A stretch of DNA of 64,000 bases from Siniperca chuatsi (Eukaryota; Chordata; Actinopteri; Centrarchiformes; Sinipercidae): assembly GCF_020085105.1 (NCBI RefSeq), contig NC_058052.1, positions 8,355,733 through 8,419,732 of the forward strand, written 5' to 3'. Below the pieces are notes generated by a model that saw only the letters and a list, made by a program, of their open reading frames with translations, was not told the origin of the DNA and made no database searches. Shown piece after piece: positions 13,302-21,944 of this stretch; the first letter of the stretch is position 1; each line of letters opens with the position of its first letter. A program made the position numbers and the translations under genes.

Positions 13302-13304
13302 TGG

Positions 13305-13317
13305 CAGGCAGTAACCT
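13305..13317. repeat. Target-site duplication, distal copy
   Basis: CAGGCAGTAACCT is identical to 9780-9792. It marks the 5' (truncated) junction of the minus-strand LINE. Sequence to its right is the original flank of sec23ip. Confidence 0.85.
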
Positions 13318-13455
13318 ACACGCTCAGTTCTCCAAATAGATGAGAGCAGGCATACGTCACTTTCCTGTCTTCAGAACGACCACGCCTCTTTTTGGGTGAA
13401 AACAAGCGCTGTAAAAGTGCCATGCCAGCGCCAAATTGAAAAAACTAGTGGCACC

Positions 13456-13631
13456 ATGCCTAAAAGCTGCTGCGTCGCATTTTGCACGTCAAACAAAACC
13501 CAGTTTACAGTTTAAGGACAATAAAAGAAGAGAGTTGTGGCTTCGTGCCATCCACAGAGAAGATGAAAATGGTAAACTGTAGAAACCGGCCATTCAATAC
13601 GTGTACCTCTGTGGCAAACACTTCATCACAG
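13456..13631 (+). pseudogene. Broken THAP-domain exon
   Basis: From ATG 13456 the frame reads MPKSCCVAFCTSNKT, the N-terminal C2 half of a THAP C2CH zinc finger. It then hits a stop and shifts frame. The second frame gives RRELWLRAIHREDENGKL, a stop where THAP proteins usually have W, then KPAIQYVYLCGKHFITG, followed by GTTAGT, a plausible splice donor. So C..C, the tryptophan helix and C..H are all recognisable, but at least one frameshift and one nonsense change are present. THAP domains are DNA-binding modules found in host genes and in P-element-like transposases. No transposase body or downstream exon is visible, so the source is unclear. Confidence 0.7.
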
Positions 13632-14800
13632 GTTAGTTAATGTTGTTACTGAGCAAATGCCATGTGTGCCGATTGTGCCTGTAGATCGAAGTGAATCAGA
13701 AAAGAGTCTTAGTGATGGTGTGAGTAAAGTTTTTACTGTGAAAAAAAATGGCCCTACCATAAAACACATGCTTTTAGAATGGAGTTTGGTTCAACAGTAT
13801 GTCCACTCGAAAGACCGGTGAGCAGATGGTATTTTAACGTTAATAATTAACATAAATTGAGCTGACCTAAGTTCTAATAATGACCCTTGTAGGAAATGGG
13901 GCTAAAACCGTCCCGTTTTCTACTTGACGGCTCATAGTTAATGGTCACGTAATAAGCACAAACGGCTATCAAAACAGAGACAGCGGTTTACAGTAACTTC
14001 ATATTGGACAGACTACCAAAATACCAAACAATAAAGTGTCTTAACGACATAAGAAGTGACACATTTCAGAAATACATTACCTGGAGATTCAATACGCTAT
14101 GCCAGGTTAGTCCACTTGGTTCGTTTCACTGAAAGGACACTCATCAACACCTATTTCTTTATTTTTGTCTATATAACGACGCCGATTACCGTTGATCGGC
14201 AGCGATATAACATAATTGTTTGCCTGACTGGCCATAGGATTTGGGCTCCTAATAGCTAAAAAACCAATACAGTATTCTTATTTTATTGACAAAGACCTCG
14301 TTATTTGCATTTACCGCCAGTCAAATTAGAAGGGCTGCTTTCACCCAAAAGGGGACGGAGCCTGGGGCAAAGTACCCGGATGCGCTGTTCTCATCTCTTC
14401 CCTGCCCTCACAGATTTTAATGATCTCTAAAGCATCAACAGTAGCTTGACAGACGGCGACGCAGCCCCACACATTGTTTATAGATCTGCTAAAACCACGC
14501 AGGTCATTTGACCGCAGTTCGTTGGTTGTAGGAAAAACAAACACTCTCTCTCACTACTGCCTCCTACAGGCCAAACAGATTACTTACACTGTGACATTGT
14601 ATCCTTTCAAATGAGCTAAAATAAGAAAACGCAATCTAAAATGAAGAGTAATTTTATTAAAAGTATGCATGCTTTTTCTCCTCACTAGACCACCAACCTC
14701 AAACCAAAACACCCAGCCCGTTGAAGTACAGTAAGTAAGTCAGTGTGATAGCTCCGTGCTCCGGCTCGTCTCTGTATGCAAAACAAACGAACAACGCTTC
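13632..14800. other. Intergenic sequence, sec23ip/mcmbp
   Basis: No gene is supported here. The notable item is a 12-bp inverted repeat: TTTTGGGTGAAA at 13390-13401 and TTTCACCCAAAA at 14339-14350. It brackets the THAP remnant and could be a trace of transposon termini. The remainder is unique-looking, moderately AT-rich sequence. Confidence 0.4.
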
Positions 14801-14804
14801 TTCG

Positions 14805-14856
14805 ATTGGTGACGCAAATTTCCCGCCCTCACTTCTGCAATCCGGTGTGCGCGAAA
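14805..14856 (+). promoter_or_regulatory. mcmbp: Putative mcmbp core promoter with two E2F sites and a CCAAT box
   Basis: Within 130 bp of the mcmbp ATG there is an inverted CCAAT box (ATTGG, 14805-14809). There are also two sequences matching the E2F consensus: TTTCCCGC at 14819-14826 (+) and TTTCGCGC on the minus strand at 14849-14856. E2F control is usual for DNA-replication genes, which fits mcmbp. The sites are read directly; their use is inferred. Confidence 0.6.
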
Positions 14857-14933
14857 GTTAACAAAATAGTGTTTTCACTGAGATTTTACTTTGATATATT
14901 TTATATTCTTCGGACGTTTGTCACTGGCCAATA

Positions 14934-17713
14934 ATGGCTTCCACACATGACTGGATTAACAACCCTCTCGGTGTTGTTGAAGGGATGTTTGGTAAGAGAT
15001 ACACCGGAACTTCACTCCTTGACAGCTAACGTTAACGCGTGAACTTAGCTAGTTAGCTGTATGGCAGCAGGGGTATGCTAACTACCGTGCTCACCACATG
15101 TAGCTGTGCTTTTTTCCGTCCTTCCGAAACAGCAAGTAACTTAATGAAGTTTCTGCGGGTTGTAGTACCAGCGCTGCTTTGTTGCAGCCTGCACCAACAC
15201 CATTTCCGCTTTTAGTTATAAGAAGAAGTGCCGGGTCCCGGGTGTGCAGTTTGATCTGAAGACCTGTGTGTACACATGCAAACTGAAAATCCACAACATG
15301 GGGCATTCACGTCATAGGTCATTAAAGTGTCTCAAAGTCGTTTAAAATTGACTGAACTTCTTTGAATGCACTGAATTGAGGTGGATATAAATATATGTAG
15401 CATTTATGCCCTAAACGGCTTCAGAGGTTGTGAAATGTTTTACCATTTCTTTGTCACGATATGAAGGACTATTAGTCCAGCTCCTTTTATCCACCAGTGA
15501 AAAGAGCTGGTACCTGACACTGATCATTATTTAACAAACACATAGTTCCATCCTCAAAAGCAGTAATCTTTGCTCGAGGATGCACAGATATGTTCTGTAA
15601 AAGTCATCATTATAAAGTATTTTATGAATAAAGTCGACAATTTTATTTATTTATATATATATATGAGTCAGTTGCAGGGTCAAACTGATTTAAGGTGAGC
15701 AACACTTAAAGTAAATGTTTCTTCATTGTTTGAAATTCTTCACACCACCACAGCACACCATGCTTACTCAGTGACCATTGTTGCTAAATGAGACAATCTA
15801 ATTTATTTGATAATCTAATCACTGGTATTCTCAAAGCCAGTGTTTTCTGTTATTATACTGACTATGTTTCTATTACTTTAAATGATAAATAACATTATGC
15901 TCTTGTTGATATTTTAGCTGCTTCCCAGAACAATCCAAACTCTGGATGGCAGGCGAAAGCGGTTGAATTCTTTAAAGATCAGCTGAAAGAGAAGAGCGCT
16001 CATACCGGGGTAATGCAGCTCTGGGATCTTTTCAGCATGTAAATTCCACAGCGATGCAAAAGATGCCTGTAAACCTCAATGGCTTGTAAATGTCAACCAC
16101 TTCCATTTTGGTTCAGGTCCCTTCTTTGAACGATGTCCCTCTGCACTACCTGAAGCCCAACAGCCTGGTGAAGTTTCGCTGCTTAATCCAAGACATGTTC
16201 GATCCAGAGTTCTACATGGGAGTGTATGAGACTGTTGATCCGTCTACAAAGGCTAAAGTAAGTGCTTCCTTGTCCTCTCCTGTGCAGCTCTTTGCATTCA
16301 ATTGAGCAAGCAAGTACAGCCCTCTCATGTGTCCAGTGCGTGTGTTTTGCATTTGATGCGGTGTTAGATGTCATCATATTTATTGTCTTATTTTACTATC
16401 TGACTATCCCAGGTGTTGCGATGTGGGAAGTACAAAGATGTGACAGAATGCGGGGTAAGTCTGCCTCTGCTTAATCACTCAAGAGATCCATAAATACCTC
16501 AATTCAGCTTCAGATTTGCTAACACGTGTTTATCTCCAGGTGGATTTTAACTCCAGAAACACTGTGACTGCAGAGAGACAGACTTTCTACTGTGTGCCAA
16601 TCCCTGGAGAAAATCCCTGGGTGAAAGAGATATCCTCATCTTGTCCAGATAATGCCATACCTATCTGATGGACATGCTCCTCAAACAGGATTTGATCATG
16701 TGTTCTTCGCTGCACCCAACTTGTGTCGGAAGTATTTTTGAATACTGCTCCCTAGTTTTCCTTAATTCTGTCGCACAGCTACGCCGGCTCTAGCCAAGCA
16801 AGAGTAGTTCCGTCCACCTCGTATGCGCCGACCAGACAGAAACGTAGCTACGAGGAAGACGACGACATGGACACACAGCCGCAGAAGCAGAGGGAGCCAC
16901 ATACTGGTATGAGCTGCTGTTTAAGTGATGATGGACTAATGTGTAGCTGAATGGTAAAGCATTGTCCAAAGTGTATTAATAGACACAAGTCTTATATTTT
17001 GTCTTGTTCCCATGACGGTTTTTCCAGTTATTATGGAAATGTAGGAAACCGCTAACTGTAATAGGTGTACAGGCAGGTTGAGAGAAAGTTGGTACACCAG
17101 AGAAGTAAATTATTACACACCTGAAATGTATTTGACATCATAGGTTATCTAACAATAAAAATCCATACAAGGGTGGATTTTTGCCACAAATGCTGACTGC
17201 TCCCTCTCTCGCTGCAGGTCCTCAAAGTCCCACAGAACAGCACAGCAATGGTGACTGTAAGCGGCAGGAGACAGAAGCTCCTTCCAGCCAGACTGCATCT
17301 GCCTCCCATCTCGACCTTAACTTCCCCCTACCGGGAGAGAAAGGCCCCTCCTGCCTAGTCAAGGTGTGTTATGTCTCTTAACATTGGGTTTTGGTACCTT
17401 TTCTCTTATCACCTCATTTTCATTGCTGTAACCTGGACTCTTGACACAGTTATTGGTGGATAATTTATCTCATGTCAGACGTTTGTTCTAAGAGGTGATT
17501 CCAGAGATGATACCACCATTATCAGCAGACTTTCCGAGTGTAGAACAGAAGCTAAAAGGTGTGTGTTGTTGGCAGGTGTACGAGGACTGGGACAGCTTCA
17601 AACTGAACGACACACTAGAGGTCTACGGGATCCTCTCTGTCAGTCCGGCTCTCAGTGCTCTGGCTGACGAGAAGTAAGACACATCATTGAGTTGAATTTC
17701 CCTCTGGTGGTGA

Positions 17714-17752
<39 letters not shown>

Positions 17753-17996
17753 CATTCTTGGCATGTCCACACAGAGACGCCTCCTCATCCCTCCTGGACC
17801 CTACAGAGTGCATGGAGACGGCAGAGGAGCAGAGAGTGCACAGCCCGCCAGCCTCGCTCGTTCCTCGCCTCCACATGCTCTACGCCAAGCCACTGCCACA
17901 CAACAACCCCCTGCTGCCCTCTGCCACCTTGGAGGACAACGGTGCCTGTAAGGACAAATGAATGCTGCATGATAACCAAATGTATCTTTTCTTTTC

Positions 17997-18033
<37 letters not shown>

Positions 18034-21000
18034 ACTGTAAATGCCAGTAATCATGAATATTTCAACCTAGTTTTTGAATAGAAGGCTGTTGCACTACATT
18101 GGCGCTTATGTTTCCTTGTCCAAACCCTGACCGATCACACTGTCAGAAGAGATGTAGTGAAATGTTTACTAAGCCTGCCGCAGAACTGGCTGGGGCACAA
18201 AATTTTGCATCCTCACAATTTTTACACAGTAAACGAGCCTGGCTGCAATTCATCTTATTTGCATAAAGTGCTGCTAATAAGACCAGAGGCCGTGTTGTTT
18301 TTACACCTGTTGCACATGTCACTGTTGGAACTGCAAGTGTGTATTCATCCCACAAGAGGAAGACTGCATGAGCAAATATTAGTTAAATAGCTTGATGTTA
18401 TCAGCTCAGCAAACAGATCGATGTTTAACTGTGTGATGAAAAATCAGTATGGTAAAACTCCTTTGGCTAGATTATTGCTGTAAACAGAAGATATAACAGG
18501 CCTACATAATGAATATTATCAGTGGTGCCTCTGCAAAACCTTGGTGCGGTCCTTTTTGTAAACATGGACAAACAATTTGACTTTTGTTTGTTTTGAATAC
18601 CTATAAAGGGCCGCAAATCCTTTAAAAAAACTTAATAATTTCATTTATCAAGCATAAATGCAAAACTTTAGCTGGTTCTTGGGAACAGATCTGTCTTGCC
18701 TTGTATGTTCTGTGTGCTGTCTGTGTTCCGCACTGAATCCAGCCATTTTGAAAACCCTGTTTTAAACAAATAAGCAACATAAACCTTAGTTACAGTCACA
18801 TTATCATGTCGCCCTCCAGCTGTGTGGGGAAGCAGAAAAAAGGGGCCATCATGCTGAAGTTCATTTGTCTTGTAAAGCTTTCCAAGAAGAGGAATAATGC
18901 AGCAAGTGTTTTCCACTGTAAAGCTTTTAAAGAGCACATGCCTGTAGTAGCCATAGGGACTTATTTAACTCTTCGTCCGTTCTCCTCAGTTTTATCTTCG
19001 ACCCTGAGCGAGATGGCCTCTGTCAGGGCAGAGCTGCTCACATACTTCACTCACATCCTTCTGGGAGATGCCCTGGCTGCCGAGTACCTCATTCTGCATC
19101 TCATTTCTAACGTGTACGTTAAGTTCAAGATGAAATGTTTAAATAGGAACCTTCCTGTCTCTGTTTTCCAAAAGAGTTTCCCCTCGGGGATCAATAAAGT
19201 ATTTCTGATTCTGATTTGTGGCTTCATGCTGAAGCCGAAGGAGTTTTCTCATTTCACAATGTGGTTGATTTTGCTGCAGGTACACTAGACGGGATGTTCT
19301 CCCCCTGGGAAAGTTCACCTTGAACCTGAGTGGCTGTCCTACTGTCGCCTCGTTCACTGAACGCTTCTACCAGATCATCCAGCAGCTTGCGCCCTCTGTG
19401 AGTGAACTTTGTCACTCCAAGCAACTGCAAGTACTGATATGGTTTATTTATTGTTGGTTGAAATGAAACTGAACGTCCATTCCCCACAGTCGTACTATCT
19501 GGGCATGAGCCTCCAGAACATGAACCAGATGAGGTTGGTGCCTAAGAAGGACTATGTGGCCAACCGGCTAGTGAGTGGAGCCCTGCAGCTGGCCAGAAAC
19601 ACTTCCCTCTTCCTGGATGAAACCCAACTGGAGCAGGGACAGCTGGACACAACAGGTGAAGCTTCTAGAAACCACAAGAGGACGACACTCTGCAGTTAAT
19701 GCCCTCCCTGCTGCCTGTAGACGCTGTTGAGTATGATTTGACCGCGCTAACACTAACCAGGTTGGATCTTCTTCTGTTTGTGTTTGTGTTTGTGTTGTGC
19801 AGGTGTGCGTAACGTCACGGCCCTGGGGAACCTGATCTCGTGGCAGAAGGTTGATTATGACTTTAACTACCACCAGATGGAATTCCCCTGCAATATTAAC
19901 GTGCTCATCGCGTCAGAGGCCCGCTCGCTGCTGCCGGTAAGGACAAGGAGGGATGAGGCGTGTAACCGCAAGGCGAAAACTCACCCCTAAGCACCACTGA
20001 TCCACCCCCAACCCTCCGGCATGGCCAGGGAGGGGTTAGGTTTCGCTCAGCCTCTCATGAGACCGAGCAGTGTCTGACGCTGGAGTTTGTTTCCAGCCGG
20101 TGTCACGCTGTCATCTCAGCTGCCATTGGTTGTCCGCAGCAACCCCTCCAGCCAGCAGCTTTAGCCCGGGTCTCACTCTGTTGCGAACAGCCCAAGGAAT
20201 GTGCTGTGTGCTATTCCTGTGTGTTGGTCTATTGGGTTGCCATGGCGGCAGCTGTGTGCCACAGGACCAATCCTGAGAGAGGCGTCAGGCTCGGCCATCT
20301 ATTAGTCCCACAGTGAAGGGCAGCACGCTGTAAACAACTCCCAGGGTTAATTAGAAGTCAGGAGTCCATGGCTGTGTTTACATTGAACAACTATCGGCTG
20401 ATGAGCAGCTGGCGGGTCAAGCTGTTCAGATGCCTCACAGTCAGCTCACCAAGGCTTTGCTCTCGTCTGGCGTGCTATGAAGTTTTGAGAATATGCCAAA
20501 CTAGGCTTGCACACAACAGTCAGGGCCTGCTTCTGCATAGCAACACCTTTAGAAAAAACTAGATACGCCTATAGCGTTTGTATGTACAAAGTTCTTCCCT
20601 GGCACAGTGTCAATATTTCTCTTTCTTTGTAACTCCACAGTCAGACTGTCAGATACACCTACAGTCTCATGTCACCCCACCCCACCTGGAGGAGTATCTC
20701 AGCAGCATCCACATGCTTCCGCAGGCTTCGTCACAGCTGAACAAGTTCAGAATCTACCTGAGCGTGGCTCGGCTGCTAGACTACAGTATCTCTGATGAAG
20801 TGACAAAGGTGAGACGTGGGCATTTAAAAAAAATAAATAAATAAAAAAAAATCATATATAGAGGTTGATGTAAAAAAAATGTGTATAATATATTGGAACG
20901 AGTTACTTGCGGGTTAGGTGTTCCTTCATGTACCCAGCAGGCCTGTGTGTGTCTGTTTAATGAGCAGTCTGTTACCATCTGTGTGCAATTAGCAACTGTG

Positions 21001-21476
21001 TGCAACTGCTTGTCCTTTTCTGGTGTCCTCAGTCAGTTGAGGATGACTTTGTAGATATGAGGAAGGACGACCCCCAGAGCGTATCTGCTGAGGACCTCCA
21101 CAGGATGCTCGTTGTGGCGAGGTGGGCTGTGGATAAGTTTATATAAGTAACTTTACTTGGCATTTCTTTCCTTTTATCTGCTCTTTAAAAGGCAAAGTGT
21201 TAAGTAAACAATAATAAGTCATTATGACCAACAATGAAAATGCCAGATATGCTAAGCAACAGAAATGTTCTAACAGTATTTAGAGTATACATTTATTCAT
21301 GCTGAGATGTGTTTGAGTGGGATGTGGCTGACTGTGAATCTGTCACCAGGTTGCTGTCTCTGAGCCTGGGACAGACCTCTCTGTCCAGAGACAGCTGGCT
21401 GAGAGCCAAACACATCGAGATGCTGCGGAGGAGCCGGATGGAGCAGCACAAGTGTGTCAACGGCAACGAGCCGTGA
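14934..21476 (+). CDS. mcmbp: MCM-binding protein, 16 exons
   Basis: MCMBP binds MCM3-7 in place of MCM2 and helps unload or recycle MCM complexes in the nucleus. Exons read: 14934-14991, 15918-16009, 16117-16257, 16413-16454, 16540-16629, 16777-16906, 17218-17363, 17576-17673, 17775-17947, 18990-19113, 19280-19397, 19490-19655, 19803-19936, 20641-20808, 21033-21121 and 21350-21476. The product starts [13 protein letters not shown] and ends CVNGNEP. Conserved blocks include [75 protein letters not shown] and [19 protein letters not shown]. An acidic stretch (YEEDDDMD) in exon 6 follows the orthologue. Intron 5 is AT-AC; the other junctions I checked are GT-AG and keep frame. It is head-to-head with sec23ip, as in human. 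Confidence 0.97.
15020..15085. repeat. GCTAACGTTAAC/TTAGCTAGTTAGC-rich run in mcmbp intron 1
   Basis: This run of GCTAACGTTAAC, CTTAGCTAGTTAGC and GCTAACTACC words starts about 30 bp after the donor of exon 1. It resembles runs near the other housekeeping gene starts in the window. Confidence 0.6.
16630..16776 (+). other. mcmbp: AT-AC (U12-type) intron 5 of mcmbp
   Basis: Exon 5 ends GTGAAAGAG and is followed directly by ATATCCTC, matching the U12 5' splice-site consensus. The intron ends TTTTCCTTAATTCTGTCGCAC. It holds a U12-like branch site (TTCCTTAAT, branch A near 16765) about 11 bases before the terminal AC. Splicing AT..AC gives [12 protein letters not shown], matching the orthologue pattern KE-AY. 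Ending instead at the nearby AG (16778) would shift the frame into a stop. Confidence 0.85.
17716..17748 (+). repeat. (GT)n microsatellite in mcmbp intron 8
   Basis: A pure GT/TG dinucleotide run of about 33 bases between exons 8 and 9. Open frames reading VCVCVC across it are artefacts of the repeat. Confidence 0.95.
17999..18030 (+). repeat. (GT)n microsatellite in mcmbp intron 9
   Basis: A pure GT dinucleotide run of about 32 bases, 50 bp after exon 9. It lies within 300 bp of the similar run in intron 8. Confidence 0.95.
19170..19217 (+). mobile_element. Likely LINE 3'-end remnant in mcmbp intron 10
   Basis: The stretch TTTCCCCTCGGGGATCAATAAAG followed by TATTTCTGATTCTGATT resembles 3' tails that I recall from many teleost LINE fragments: a hairpin, then GATCAATAAAG, then short tandem repeats. 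Only about 50 bp is present and no coding part remains. The class is uncertain. Confidence 0.5.
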
Positions 21477-21560
21477 TCACACAGAGACAAATGAGATGGC
21501 TTTTGCTTTTCTTTTTGATACCTAAAAAGTTTGTAATAAAGATGTTTTTCATACGCCGGA
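21477..21560 (+). terminator. mcmbp: 3'UTR and poly(A) signal of mcmbp
   Basis: AATAAA at 21535-21540 lies 60 bp after the mcmbp stop codon, so the 3'UTR is very short. A GT-rich stretch (TTCATGTTGTGTTC) follows within 40 bp, as expected downstream of a cleavage site. Confidence 0.75.
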
Positions 21561-21944
21561 AATAGTTCATGTTGTGTTCAACTCTTTTACCAGACTGAGT
21601 TGCAGATAAGATTGAAATATTTTCACTTAATCGACTAATGGGATTAATGGGTTGTAGTTTGTACATACAGTAATTTCTCAATGTGTCTTATTGCTCTCAT
21701 TTTGCCTTAATTTCATGCCAGTGGTTGATGACCAAACTTTCTATGTTTACAAAAAAAATATTAAAAAAATTTACCTCAGAAATAGGTGAATAAATCAATG
21801 AGGTCTGGAGGATTATTTCCTATGATGCATTTTCTTCTTGAGTCAGTACATTTAGCTTGTTGGCAGTGTATATAAAAAGCAAACTGATATCCTGGCATGG
21901 AGACTTCCTGTTAATGGATTTGAAAATAAACCTCATGCCACACT

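Larger units (their letters stand above)
9793..13304 (-). mobile_element. 5'-truncated I/Nimb-like non-LTR retrotransposon (LINE), decayed
   Basis: Reading on the minus strand, the element starts at 13304 inside a gag-like frame just before a CCHC knuckle (CYNCQRFGHTAKTC; frame 12774-13301). It continues with AP endonuclease pieces (VLVCGDFNAH at 12411-12602; GSDHFPVWC near 12350). Reverse-transcriptase pieces follow (NYRPIALTSHIGKIMERM and FFDVEKAYDMVW at 11477-11779; the catalytic-box region FADDRALWKRG near 11280). An RNase H domain lies at 10237-10821 (VYTDGSKD, YAVEMLAV, LCTDSC, MWIPAHRG). The 3' end is a GAA/GGA-rich tail at about 9793-9817. Domain order gag-EN-RT-RNaseH and the FADD box suit the I superfamily. 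Several frameshifts between the pieces show that it is dead. It is flanked by a perfect 13-bp target-site duplication. Confidence 0.9.

Noticed and set aside
9793-13304. An active retrotransposon or a domesticated host gene
   Set aside because: The 5' end is missing and the gag, EN, RT and RNase H pieces lie in different frames with stops between them. No long intact frame suggests selection.
16261-16474. A 70-residue frame spanning mcmbp intron 3 and exon 4
   Set aside because: It reads through the intron. The exon 4 frame used by the protein ([14 protein letters not shown]) is different.
17692-18054. Frames reading (VC)n or (TH)n
   Set aside because: They are translations of GT/CA microsatellites in mcmbp introns 8 and 9, overlapping the real exon 9 in other frames.
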